Assembly: GCA_949358305.1 (NCBI GenBank)
Contig: OX442314.1
Location: 48,802,581-48,866,580, forward strand
Origin: Strigamia acuminata
Lineage: Eukaryota; Arthropoda; Chilopoda; Geophilomorpha; Linotaeniidae
Direction: 5' to 3'
Length of the DNA: 64,000 bases
The notes beneath the pieces were generated by a model. That model made no database searches. It had not been told where the DNA came from and saw only the letters and a program-made list of their open reading frames with translations. Positions 1 through 11,379 of this stretch are shown here, one piece after another. Numbering within the stretch: position 1 is the stretch's first letter; every line of letters begins with the position of its first letter. The position numbers and the translations under genes were made by a program.

Positions 1-367
1 AATGAGTTGTTCTAACACGTGTACCTGCACTTAGTTTCTTTCCGGATACAAGGATTCAAGCAGCCAATTAAATTGTCGTCGCAAGGATTTCGTTTCGTGC
101 TGATGAAGTTATACTGAAACAGAAATTTAGATTCTGAATGTTAATAGAATTGACATATAAGAAGAATTTTAACTGAAAGTACTGTATCTTTATTAATCAA
201 ATATAAAAAAGTGCTTTCGACTGCTCTTAATGCCGAAATCAGGTATGCCTACTTTTTTATTGTTAGTATTGTTAACAGTTTCAGACTTTTGTTGGATTAA
301 TCCGAGATGGCGTCAGGATATTTATTTTGCTAATAATGTAATGCCTAATGAACAGTTATCTAAAGAT
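1..367. other. AT-rich intergenic DNA, no gene seen
   Basis: No open reading frame, RNA gene or repeat structure could be supported in this stretch. It is AT-rich and ends where an LTR-like GC-richer block begins. Confidence 0.5.
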
Positions 368-1140
368 TGTGGTGACCCAGTTGGATAAGTGTCCCCCCAG
401 GGCGGATACTTGTCCTCTGAGTCACTATGATTGAAGAGTCGTTCCCCCCCCCCCCCGAGTTGGCTCCACCTCCCCATGGCAGGTGTGTGCCCCCAGGGGG
501 AGGAAGCGGCTGGTGGTCAGCCCCCATTGGTTGATCGCCGGCCCTTCACCCCACTGCATAAAAGGCTGTGTTTCCCGCCTAAAGGACAGAACTTACACAA
601 ACGACACCAAGAACACAGCAACTACCTCACCGTCAGGCCAACTTCAACTACAAGTTAGGATTGATCGAGGATCGCTGAGTAAAGTGCAAACTGTAACTCT
701 CACAAAGTCACTTGCGAGCTATTCCTGCGAAAGCACGAGAATAGCCCTTGTGAAATCACCCAGAATAATCGCCCAGTCGATTATTCGCCGAAGTAAGTGT
801 CCGAGTGCTTCGTAGGGAACCCCAAAGTTCCTAGATGAGGCCTCCGCGACGCTAAACCAAACCCTAGACAACAGGCACGGATAGAAGACTCGAAAGAGCA
901 TTCCACCGCGTCCGTGAAGACGAATCCGTGATGAATTAACGACAACTCGAGACGCCGCCTTTGTTCCGCCGACCACGCGGAACCGACGACGCCATCTTGA
1001 GAAATCCTTTGTTCGACTCTGACCAAGTCGACTTTAGTTGTATACTGAGTGTATTTTAAAGGCATAAAGCCTGGTGAATAAATTACCTGTTTATTTACAT
1101 ACATTTGGTATTCATTTGGGTATTTACATAATTGATCACA
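368..1140 (+). mobile_element. Possible solo LTR or LTR fragment
   Basis: The block begins TGTGGTGACCC and ends TTGATCACA, the TG...CA limits expected of an LTR. It holds a TATA-like CATAAAAGG near 560 and an AATAAA polyadenylation-like signal near 1077, in the order an LTR would have them. It also contains a run of 13 C at 444-456. Its first bases, TGTGGTGA, match the start of the LTRs of the 12-kb retrotransposon read on the minus strand, but the rest does not obviously match. No target-site duplication was found, so the limits and the call are inference. Confidence 0.3.
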
Positions 1141-3020
1141 GGTAAAGTATTACATGTTAGCGCTATTTAAACCTATACCAAGTAGGACGCGACAAGATAA
1201 GCGTGATTTTCAGTTTCAGCTAAGTTAATTAGAGTTAAGTAGGCTTGTTTGTGGGGAGGGGGCATTAGCCCCCCTCGACAAAACATACTAATAGAACTAA
1301 ATTATGTGCTATTTTAAAACTTTTTTTTATACACACTGGCCTTTTAATTAAGAAATGGAGTTTTTTCATTTTTTGTCTTAAAAACTGATCATCGGATAGG
1401 AAGAGCGGTTAAGCTAGTTTTTCCTAAAATTATCTAAGTGACAATGTGCATGTCCAGTTGAATAATTATTCAGATCTCAGGAAGACATAAACTATGTGAC
1501 AAGAGAGATCAGAGTGCCGGAAAGACAATTGTGAAGAAGAATAGGTCCATATGGGTGCGTGCGAGATATTGCAAACGAGTTGACAAATGTTGTTGTTTCC
1601 AAATCAAATACATGGAATTATTTGCGGAACTTAAGAATGAACCATTCCTAAGCAATTTATACAAGAAAAAATAATTTGCGTCTGGTTTAAGCCTTCTTGT
1701 AGAATTAGAATTTTAGCCATTATTTCTTTATTGATCTGTTTTTTTTTGCGGCCCATGACAAACTTTAGAAAAATAATTATTTTAGTGATTTCCATGTCGT
1801 CTGAAAAATTACAAGCATGCATTTTCATCTGCAATAGTGATGACAGTAATTAAGAAAACAATTGTAAACTTTATTTAGTAATATAAACTTATTGAACAAT
1901 ATGCGGTTTACTCCTCACCACAGCACATCCACATTCACACAAAGAGAAATGCTTTCGTATCTAAATTACAATTCTCAACTTATTTGCATCAAATTCCTAC
2001 TTTGCCAGGAAACTTATATGTTCTTATGTTTTGGTATCAGTAAATATTTGGTAGTTTGTTGCCTAACTGTAGTAAACTATACTTGTAACCTTTTTACAGA
2101 GTAGTACAAATTCAATAAATGTTAGATTTTATTCTTTCTTTAAACGATATAAAGTGTGTTCAATTTATAAATTATTGTCTTACCTTTTGCACAGTCATTA
2201 TAGCAATGGTAGTAAGTGGTTTCAAAACAAAACGAACTTTATTTTTCAAAAACATAAAATAATTTTCTTCATATGTAAGATGCGCTATTGATGACGGATG
2301 TATCAATATCTATATTTTTCAAGAAGAAATAAAACATTTTCAATTGGATCTAGAAAATTGCAATTATTTACAGTTTGCCATCTCAACTTTTCCTTTTGAA
2401 AGAAATTGTTATTACATTAAAAGAAATGCTATTAAGAACAGGACTCAATTTAAGCACTCCCCATCTTTGACTCCTTTTCCACCCAAGAATGATTTAAATT
2501 TCCCCCACTCTAAACCACCCACGAAAACTATTGCACTACCCTAATTTTTGTTTTCCATAATAAAGGTTTTATTCCCCAACAAATTTACCTCAGTTATTAG
2601 CAAATGTACCCCAACACTTTCTATTTTACACTGTTAATTTCATTGTGAATACAATGCTATCTTCGCTTTTGATGGGCGTCCTCGCTTACGTTGTGGTGGC
2701 CTGTGGTCACCAAGAAGGGTGAGGACATAATTAATGTTCTCCTCTTATCAGAGAAAAGATCTGTTTTATTTTAGTTGATTAAGTTAAAGAATAAAGTCTA
2801 TTTTTTATGAGTTGTAAAAAATAGAAAAGACTGAAATTGTCATGGCAACCGAGCCTCAGCCGGTGGGCAGGAAATGCTTCCTGTCAACCAGGAAGAAGTT
2901 TGAGAAAGGAGCCAGTCTGATACCAAAAACCTTGTTGTAAACATCTCCAAAAAATTATTCCTGAATTTCTATAGTTGAATTGGATTAATTAGTGCATTTC
3001 ATCAAGGAATTGGGCTCCTT
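1141..3020. other. AT-rich intergenic DNA
   Basis: Only short unsupported reading frames occur here. A GC-richer patch at about 2660-2930 carries no recognisable coding or RNA signature. Nothing else is visible. Confidence 0.5.
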
Positions 3021-3023
3021 TCT

Positions 3024-3950
3024 TGTGACACAACGTCATTGTGTCACGAGAACATTGTCTTGCCGTCAAGATACTTGACGGAGGGATTTATCCAGCCACG
3101 GACCAGAGAAGGGCCATTCGAACTACGACGGAATTACCGCCGCCATTCGAACTACCTGAAGCGCACACTCATTCGAACTACGACGTCGTCGCCATTTGAA
3201 GACAGTAGAGAGGTTCTGCAAGGCGTAGAACGGGACGGGAACGGGAACGGGAACGCCTGGAAAGCCCGAAACGTCATCACTTTATGTGCTGACGTCATAG
3301 GGCGGAGCTAAGCTTCACGTTGTACGCGCGATTTTAACGTGTAGTGGCCGGTCCAGACGTCGTGAAAACAACGGCAACGCGGGAGGCAACGGGTGGGCGG
3401 AGCTTACTCCACAAGTTGCCGTTCCGGTCCTACGCCTAGCAGAACCTCTCTAGTGTGTTTTAGAAGAAACCGAATTGATCGGTAAAAGAAGAAAAGAAGA
3501 TTGAAGAACCTGCAACTGAGCAGAAAGCGACGAAGTTCATCGGTCGTCGCCAGCGGAAGTTCGGAAGAGAATTTGCCAAACAACGAAGGAATTCACGTCG
3601 TCGGAGGAACGTGAGGACGACGATTAGATCGTAAGTGAAGAAATCAGTATTCGGACGAGAATCGGACGAATACGTCGCGTCTTCACGCTAAGTCAGCCAA
3701 CAACGACGCCATTTTCTATTTTATTTTCATTACTAACTTCATTCTTTTTATTACTAGTAAAGATGTATAATTTTAACTTTAAGTTTAATATTTGTTGTAA
3801 ATCATTTTATTGAGAGGATTTATTCACAGAACAGAATAAATGAGTGTTTGTTTTTAATTGATAGTTTGGGTTTATTATCTTTGATTTATTCAATTTGTGA
3901 CCGTCAGGCCACCCAGGGTGACCCACGTCACTGCCACACACCGCCTTGCG
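3024..3950 (+). mobile_element. Possible LTR-derived repeat block
   Basis: The block starts with TGTGACACAACG and includes a perfect 9-bp inverted repeat with a 5-base loop at 3025-3047. Inside are three copies of CATTCGAACTAC (about 3116-3181) and a GGGAAC hexamer array (about 3235-3257). The 3' half has a CGACGCCATTTTCTATT stretch followed by AT-rich DNA with AATAAA, and resembles the stretch at about 24,110-24,400. No target duplication or partner LTR was found, so the identity is tentative. Confidence 0.25.
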
Positions 3951-5269
3951 GCCCCAAGGTCGCCCCCTCATTGGGTAAGGCGACCTAGCCAGGGGAAGGA
4001 GGGAGTAGAGTGGTGTGGGGAGGAGTGGAGAGAGAGAGTGCGAACACCGACCAGGTAGGTCGTAGAGAGTGAGGTGTTGTTACCATCAAGGGGACGAGAC
4101 GTGTCACGGTTGAGAGGACTCTGCACTCCTTCCCATTCACCACGGTGACACTCAGTGCTATGGCGGATTCCATAGTGCAGCCTCCATGAGCGGCTACTGT
4201 AGGTCGTAGGTGAGTACGACATGAATGCAACGTTGAACCGACCTCGTCACGCATTGGGCTCGCGCCCAGTGTGTGATGGGTTGGTTGCCGGTGCGGCGTG
4301 CCTTCGTGGCACCCCTGCAACGGGTAGCGGGATTCCCTATACCCCTAGACAACATAATAAAGGCCAACCAACCAATATTAAGGGAGTTTCGTTATTTTAC
4401 GTGAAGTATGCGTCCCTACCCAGTGTTATCAGTCCCCTGACTACACTGGCGAGACCATATCAGTCACAAATTCCACATTGGATAAATCAATTGTTGCAAT
4501 AGAAGTAGAAATATCAAGTTAATTATTTAGGAAAATATAAGACCCGAAGGTGGCATTTGGTAATTTTTGTGATCTAATTTTTAGTAATTTAGCGGTTTTA
4601 TTAGATAATTGGTCAGGATTACTACAACGTTTCTGACCTAGAAAATTTCTTCGCATTGACTGATTCTAAGTTACGTTCTAGTGACCAATATTTAACCATT
4701 TCTTTTAGTTTTGCAATAAAGGTACCAATTGGTGGTCTTTTTTGCAATTTTCATGTGTTTTTATGACGCTATTTGTGGATTCTAGTTCTTTATTACTACA
4801 CCTATGGACAAAAAAATCTTTACATGCTGTCAGGCTGCTTCAACTCCAAATGAGCAGTTCATTTTTCTGCCACCGGCGGCTAAAGCAGTATACTTTTTCT
4901 GGGGGCAACAGAAAGTTTAAATGCGACTAACTGAGATTTTTAGTGCTCTACAGTATGTTAATGAGTTAAAGAATAATTACATTTTCACAATCGTCAGGTT
5001 TCTCTGGCTCACCCTGTTTAAGGAATTCTGTGAATGTGCAAATTGTAATGTCAATATTTGATGAGACCGGCAAAATGTATTAATTGCTTTAAAGTGACAA
5101 TTATTTCCAGTTGCTATCACAACTTTCCCTTTTTTTGTAAGAAATTGTTCTTACAATACTAATCTAATGACCATTTCGTCTCATGAACTAAAACAGATTC
5201 AAATTTCTTTTAAAATATAAGGTTTATAAAAGCAATTCTGTTAATCTGCAAAATAGTTTTATTTTAGTA
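3951..5269. other. Intergenic, repeat-like, no gene supported
   Basis: The GC-rich 3950-4370 section has overlapping reading frames on both strands without domain-like sequence. From 4500 onward it is AT-rich. An AATAAAGG signal lies near 4358. No gene is supported. Confidence 0.4.
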
Positions 5270-5581
5270 TCAATATATGACGAGAAAGGCAAAAAATATT
5301 TTTATAATTATGGCAAAAAAACAAAACAAAAAAAAAACACTTACTTCAAGACCCCAACATTTTTCAGGAAATTTTAGTTTGATGACCATCTTGTAATTAA
5401 CATTTCCAAACTGAAATTTCAATGCTAGACAAAAAGGAACTTTAAAGTAATAAACGTGTCTGTATTTCGATTTAAGTTTGTAACTTACGGCTTGAAACTC
5501 GAGTAACCGGCCATCCAATGGTAAGTAAGTTTTGAATTGTAAGATTGCTGAGAGATTTTCCCTGCAAAGACAATTGCTTAT

Positions 5582-6211
5582 TTACATATGTGTAAAAAGA
5601 ATAGAGCAATGGAGATTTACAATTGAAAAAGTTGCATTAGTTATGTAACTAGTTACACGCAAATATTTTAGAATCGTTTCCAAAGTAAATTTCTCATTTT
5701 CAACATAATAGTACCGTAGACCGTTTCTTACAGAACAATCGTTCCTTAAGTCTTTGCTTGTGTTTTCAGACCTGAAATTTTGTAATTCTTGCGTTGTTGG
5801 TGGAAAAATATAAACATTTGGGAAATCGCCATGTCTGGTTTCAATTAAATGTGCATCAACTGTTGTTGGTTCGGTCGAGTAATGCCAAATTCGCTCTCCA
5901 GTTTGGAAAAGACACACCACCAAATTCACAATGAGCAATGTGAAAAATAGAATAGACATTTTCTTTTTTTTTTTTGAAATGTTCTTCATAGATTTGATGA
6001 ATGCTGGTATCTCCGATTGCTCTGCCAACACATTTCCAACGAGGTGTCGCATTTTTCTTTGTCGACGTTGTTGGATTCGTTCAAATGGTCGAATCAGTGT
6101 GTGTTCACCCACTCTGTTTATTTTTATCGCCATATTTGCGTAAAAATAGAGCTGTAAATTAAAATTCATAATTTTTGTTGTTGTTGCACAGTACACACGC
6201 CAGAGAAACAC
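5582..6211 (-). CDS. N-terminal exon of a membrane protein, possibly a DEG/ENaC-type sodium channel
   Basis: The 209-codon frame has a basic cytoplasmic N-terminus, a poly-lysine stretch and one strong membrane segment (SILFFTLLIVNLVVCLF), followed by a Y...PTTV...FPNVYIFPP sequence. This order resembles amiloride-sensitive (DEG/ENaC/PPK) channels, in which TM1 is followed by a Y..P.T and FPAVTIC region; here the FP motif is present but divergent. The true start may be an internal Met. A donor at 5620/5621 would be followed by a 59-bp intron and a possible exon 5489-5561 ending in a GTAAGT donor; another possible exon ends in GTAAGT near 5340. I could not make all phases agree, so the gene is incomplete here. 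A different single-pass membrane protein is possible. Confidence 0.4.
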   Translation of the reverse strand: MFLWRVYCATTTKIMNFNLQLYFYANMAIKINRVGEHTLIRPFERIQQRRQRKMRHLVGNVLAEQSEIPAFIKSMKNISKKKKKMSILFFTLLIVNLVVCLFQTGERIWHYSTEPTTVDAHLIETRHGDFPNVYIFPPTTQELQNFRSENTSKDLRNDCSVRNGLRYYYVENEKFTLETILKYLRVTSYITNATFSIVNLHCSILFTHM

Positions 6212-7184
6212 AAGACGGGAAGATAGTGGAATCGTTAATCATAAATAAATAAATAATTAAATAAATTTCCAAGTTGTAGGAACCATTATGTTTAAAAACT
6301 AACTTACCTACTACATGTATGTTGGTTGTGCGTGCTGCTGCAACAGAGTACAGTTGGTGTCTGATACAGTTTATGTTTGAAATTTACATTTAGAACGTTT
6401 GTCTTGTTGGTACGCCCACGACGAAGAAGAAATTACAGTCATTTCAGTGTTTTTAAGGTTGCTCACCAGGTGCTTGAAGACTCTTAAAATTTAGTGGAAA
6501 AAGCGTGTGGGCATTTGCTTTTTATACAGGGGTCAAGGCTAAGGTTGTCTGGACCACACTGTTAAAAAAGCACACCAATGGTAAGGTGGTTAAATTTCTT
6601 CTTGGCAACGCAAACCATCAAAATATTTAAACGTAGAAAGAAATAAAGACAAGTTTATTTCTTTCACTGGACTTTCTAAATCAATATTTATAATAGAAAA
6701 ATGAAACGTTTTGCGTTTTGAATGCTGGCAATGATCAATAATTCGTGAAATTTATTTCCGGTGCATTTCATAATCAATTTTCTGACGTAGACAATTTTTT
6801 TTGTATCTTTGGACGTAACTTAGCAACTACCGTAGTGTCGATAAATCCTCTTCGAGGAGATGACGAGTGATTCACTCGAATTATTAATAGTTTCCTATAA
6901 GCTCAATTATCAAAATGTGGTCGATCCAAAACTGAATTATTTTGAGTTGAAAAAAAATCTTGGATGTAGTTTGAGCTTGCAGTCAGTCAAATTTCAATTG
7001 ATAACAAATTCTAATTTTTTGTTTCTATGGATCTTATTTTAGAATTGATTTTCCACCATTGCATTATGCAATGGTGAAATGCAGAAATGCAGAAATACAG
7101 AAATGCAGAAATCGCGATTATTTGTGTAAATATTCCATTTCCCTGTGTGAGTAGATTATTTCAACTACGAAACAAGTTTCTGAA
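6212..7184. other. Intergenic DNA between two minus-strand genes
   Basis: AT-rich, no supported gene. A short tandem GAAATGCAG-like repeat lies at about 7078-7115. Upstream promoter sequences of the channel-like exon could be here, but no element is clear. Confidence 0.4.
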
Positions 7185-8113
7185 TCAAAATTTTGGTTTT
7201 TTGATTTTACATGATTGGTACAAACTTATATTTGATATTTTTTTCCACAGATCTCGCATCAATTTTCTATTAATATCATCAACACTTATTAATTTCAGAA
7301 ATGTACAGTCACCTCCTGGAGGAATTGACAAATTGATGAAACCTTTATGAAGTTTCCTAGAAATTTGACTTTCTTCTGCACATATTCCTGTAATAAACAC
7401 ATCTGTGTTCAAAGTATTAACCATTAGTAAGATCTGCTGACATTAACCTACTTGATTTTTTTACCTTCTAGAAACAGATATGGAAGCCTAACACACACAG
7501 ACATAAAATGGGAAAGCCGCTTGGTTCCGAATAAATACGATCCGCCGGTGACAAAATCCGGATATATAGGTTTTGCATATTCCTCTTCTGTGACCATCCA
7601 TTTAGAATCATTATTTCTGTTAGGTGGCCAAGCGTGACCTAGTCTCCCATAAATTGATGAATCATTTGGTTCTTCGCTATTGATGAATTCCATAACGTTG
7701 TAGATATGTACGAACATATCATCATCGGATTTCAGTATAAACTTTGCATTGGGACAATAATCCTTGACCCACCTCAACATGAGAAGTATTTTCAAACTTA
7801 AGTTTCTGTAACTTTCAGCAAAATCCACAACTATAAAGTCCTGAGTGTTTTTGGCTTCAGAGATCACTTGATCGTTGATCGACTCATTTGTCGAGCGACC
7901 GGTAAAAAATACAACCGAAGTGTTTGGGGATAGAGACAAAAATTTTGTCCACGTGTGTCTTAAGCTTTGTCTCCTTTGGAAATGCTCTGGCGAGGAAATT
8001 ATTACTGCAATTAATTGTAGTGTGGCAAGGTAATTTTTATGTGGTCGGTGGAATCCAGAGTAGAAATAATAAGACTCATTGTAAAATGAAAAAGGTTTAT
8101 TAAGTAAACACAT
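7185..8113 (-). CDS. Beta-1,3-galactosyltransferase family (GT31), 3' part
   Basis: Two exons are visible: 8113-7465 and 7402-7185, separated by a 62-bp GT-AG intron. The first ends one base into a codon and the second supplies two, restoring LED/VFITG across the junction. GT31 landmarks are present: RRQSLRHTW near the start of the catalytic domain, the DDD metal-binding motif in KSDDDMFVH, YPDFVTGGSYL, and the LEDVFITG segment. The family transfers galactose or N-acetylglucosamine from UDP-sugar to glycans in the Golgi lumen. The signal anchor that should precede the domain is missing from this frame, so one or more 5' exons must lie at higher coordinates or the gene is 5'-truncated. The exact acceptor specificity cannot be told. 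Confidence 0.82.
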
Positions 8114-8897
8114 TAAAATAAAATGACAAAGATGAATAATTAATTCGCCTTCTTTGAGGCTGGCTCACGCCAATACTAACCAATACTAACCCTACAAAAT
8201 AGGCCTATGTGGTACAACACATGACCTAGCTAAAAATAAGCTAAAGCAAAATACACTCAACTAACATGTATATCTCTATCCAATCAAATAAAATAGATAA
8301 ATGGAAGAAAAACGGATTTGTGGCAATCAAAAGTGGTACTTACAATTAACATAGTAGAACTTGGAAATCACACACACTAACACACAATTGTTCACTTGAG
8401 TTCTAGTAGGTTCAGCTGACTTCAACATGGCACTTGGTTGTTGGTTTCAAACTGGATACATGAAGACTCAAAGTGGTTTTCTTGGATGTCCAAAATGTTC
8501 TGTGTTGGTTAACAAAACTGCATCAAAGTAGGTGTTCTCAGCAAGAGAATGTAGGAGCCAACTCAGCAACTGCAGGGGTATGTGGATACGCCATTAGCCA
8601 ATCACGGAGCGAGTTGACTAAAACGTCATCACTCTGACGGCAGGCCGCGCACGCCACACAACAGCGATAAAATAAACATTGAATTGAGTAATAAATAAAG
8701 AAATGAATAATTATAAATTTTTTGAGAGGCTAAAAATGAGAAAGGAGGATCTAATGGAGATGTTCAAGGTTCGGTTTCATGTTTTTAATCGATTTTTAAT
8801 TGAATTTTAATTGAACTATAATTTTATTTATTATCTCATTTCATTTCATTTCATTAACTTTCTTTTATTTATTTCTATTTTTTTTTCTACATAAGTA
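8114..8897. other. Divergent intergenic region
   Basis: Lies between the minus-strand GT31 exon and the plus-strand ZIP gene. AT-rich with a GC-richer patch at about 8560-8660. An upstream GT31 exon should be near but none could be assigned. No other gene seen. Confidence 0.4.
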
Positions 8898-10355
8898 ATG
8901 GAATTGATTTTCGTGAAAGGAATATCTCTATGCATCGTGATGGTCGTTTCTTTGATGTTAGGCCTGATGCTCTTACAAATCGCCTCCGCAGCTCAAAGAA
9001 CTTTAAACGCGGAGCGCCGTCGTCGGTGCAAAAGGTGTATCAGTTTTCTCGGCTGTTTCGGCGGTGGCGTCTTCTTGGCGGCCAGTCTTCTCGACCTGCT
9101 TCCCGACGTCCGGGAAAGTTTCGAGACCGTCAAGCGGGAATTGAACTTTCACACAGATTTCCCCGTGGTCGAGTTGGTCGTTTCTGTCGGCTTTTTTATC
9201 GTGTTCATCATCGAGCAAGTTCTGCTGGCGTACAAAGAGAACAGCGCGCACGTGTGCAGAGCCAGCGAACACGAGCGCCTCATCCACGATGACGGTCACG
9301 GCCCCGGCCCCGGCCCCGTTCCCGGCCCCCGTCCGATTTCTTACAATTCCATCGACGACGGCTCGTTCGCCGCTCCCGCTCCCTCTCCGTCAGCTTTTAC
9401 CTCTCCCGTTTCCGTCAACGACGAGGACAAGTCGCACGACCATTCGACGTTGATGGTTTCGCTGCACCAGGATCCGAGTTCGCACTCGACGCTGCGAACG
9501 ATGATTCTGCATTCGATCTTCGAAGGCCTCGCCATCGGTCTGCAGTTGATCGCGGGTCATATCACGCAGCTGCTGATGGTCGTGAGCATCCACAAGTTAA
9601 GTCTTTACATGTTCGAAGTATATCAAAGTAAATAAATCTTGGACAACAAATCCTTCGTCACCACAATCTGTTTCTCCACGTACAAAATCTCCTCATCTCC
9701 GGCCAAAAAAAGTTCACCACCGCCCGCGAACTGTCATCCAATTCGTCCCGGCCAGTTTAAAATTCAAATAAATATTCAGCAAAGGATTTTTCTCGAAAAT
9801 TTTCGTCGCTTCGTCCTCAAATCCGCTCATTTTTGGCATTTTTGGCATTTTTTCGTCGATTTATGCCGTTTTTCGCCTATTTTGGTGCGGTTTTTCGTGC
9901 GAACGATGATTCTGCTCACCGATTTGTCGGTGCATTCGATCTTTGAAGGCCTCGCTATCGGTCTGCAGTTGATCGCGGGTCATCTCACGCAGCTGCTGAT
10001 AGCCGTGAGCATCCACAAGGGAATCATCGCGTTGAGTTTGGGCGTGAATTTGACGCAAAGTCGCTTGAAATATAAACTCAAGATTTTGCTCGTTGTCGCC
10101 TTCTCGTGCGCATCACCCATCGGAATCGGAATCGGAATCGGCATGGGAATTAACTCTTATTCACATTCCACCACCTTGATGAACGCCATTTTACAGGGTT
10201 TTGCATGCGGCACTTTTCTCTACGTCACTTTCTTCGAAGTTATTCCACACGAACTCAATCAAAAGCAGGACAGACTGGTGAAACTCTTGTCTATTTCTCC
10301 ATGTGTTGATGCAGCTGGCAACAGCACAGCCAGAATGATTCACTATGTCTCCTAG
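8898..10355 (+). CDS. ZIP-family zinc transporter (SLC39A1/2/3-like), possibly disrupted
   Basis: ZIP proteins move Zn2+ into the cytosol. TM1 is at residues about 4-28, TM2 at 47-69 and TM3 at 90-112, followed by a Pro/Gly-rich loop rather than the usual His-rich one. The TM4 motif HSIFEGLAIGL (205-215) carries the metal-binding His and Glu. The frame stops at 9635, but the same frame continues from 9639 to 10355. There the TM4 motif is repeated and followed by the expected HKGIIALSLGVNL (TM5) and later helices ending near RLVKLL. The TM4 segment is therefore present twice, in frame, with one stop codon between. The second copy has six extra residues before HSIFEG, which fits the normal TM4 length better. 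Either alternative 3' ends or a damaged duplication would explain this. The final helix is not seen before the retrotransposon at 10,369. Confidence 0.75.
9493..10019 (+). repeat. Internal duplication of the ZIP TM4 segment
   Basis: Copy A is 9493-9596 and copy B is 9898-10019. Both run from TGCGAACGATGATTCTG to GAGCATCCACAAG. Copy B has an extra 18 bases after GATTCTG. The two differ by only a few bases elsewhere, and both are in the ZIP reading frame. No AG acceptor lies close to the 5' edge of copy B, which argues against a simple pair of mutually exclusive exons. Confidence 0.85.
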
Positions 10356-10368
10356 AAAATATGTAATT

Positions 10369-11327
10369 TGCTGCGATCCGGGTTTTTATCCACTTAATTT
10401 CTAATAAATTAAGCAGAAACCGCAGGTGAATGCTATAAAAGACTTACAATCGGCGGCCTTAAATTATCTAGGGGTTAAGTTTAAGGAAAAGAAATAAAAA
10501 GACAGTTTTATTAATAAAAATCACAAATATGTATTTATTCGTTTAAATTACAATGACTAGTTAAAAATATCACAATGGCGACAAGTCGCGAAATGAAATG
10601 AGCGGGAACAATGGAAGGGCTTGCAACGACTGTTGCAAGCTACAAAGCGCTAAAATGGCGCTTAAACAACACACAGTTGTTAGGCGAAGGCGAATTGTCT
10701 TCGTTTGCTGAACTCACGAACGATGGTCGAAGACGATGGTTCTCGTGGGCTCCTTCTACGGCTCGTGCGACGGCTCGGCGGCGGTGGTTGACGGCTGTAG
10801 GCGTCCGGCTCTCGTACGATGGCGGTGGCTGTCGTTCGCGCGGCAGCGACGGCGATGGTTCACGATCGTCGGGAAACTTCTTCTTCTCGTTTGCTGGAAT
10901 TAGCTACGGCTAATTCAAGCAGAATTGCTGGCTTTGTGCTTTGGGTGGCACAAAGATAGCAGGTGAAACTGAGTTACAACGGTCCTCTATCAATACGTAT
11001 TGTCGGAGCAGATATCGCAGTGATGTTGAGGTTGTTGTTGTATTTTTCAGAGTCCCGATTTGAGCCAAGACGCGAGCCCAGCACGCTTCAATATTGCGCA
11101 GAAAACCTGCGCACTTAGCTCAAATGGGTGCAACTAGTGGTTATTACACCATATTGCACCATAACGGCTAATAACCGTTTTCACCCCGGACAACCTGGGG
11201 TGATATGTGCCTAGAGAGGATTTCTCCCCTCGGTCACATGATCTGACTTGGCGTGTGCCACAGTCAAATTAATTAGAAGATAATTAATTTAATCTTCTAA
11301 GTTGGTGAATATTTTGAGATCACCACA
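10369..11327 (-). repeat. 3' LTR of the 12-kb retrotransposon (959 bp)
   Basis: Plus-strand limits are TGCTGCGATCC and GATCACCACA; on the element's strand it starts TGTGGTGATC. It looks identical to the repeat at 21744-22702. The plus-strand frame inside it (10611-10913) is antisense to the element and occurs in both LTRs, so it is not annotated as a gene. Confidence 0.95.
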
Positions 11328-11340
11328 CATCCCCCCATTT
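11328..11340 (-). other. Polypurine tract of the 12-kb retrotransposon
   Basis: On the minus strand a purine-rich AAATGGGGGGATG lies directly before the 3' LTR start TGTGG. This is the expected position of the plus-strand DNA primer in reverse transcription. Confidence 0.8.
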
Positions 11341-11379
11341 AAGACGAATCTTACATGGAGAGAAAATGAACGAACCAAT

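Noticed and set aside
7434-7464. A 31-bp intron joining the two GT31 frames
   Set aside because: Too short and the phase is wrong; the acceptor at 7403 gives a 62-bp intron with correct phase and the expected LEDVFITG sequence.
9596-10018. Simple splice from the first ZIP TM4 copy to GGAATC after the second
   Set aside because: Using the only GT donor (GTTAAG) with the CACAAG acceptor shifts the reading frame, so it does not rebuild the protein.
10611-10913. 100-codon plus-strand frame, repeated at 21986-22288
   Set aside because: It lies inside the two LTRs, antisense to the element, and recurs only because the LTRs are duplicates.
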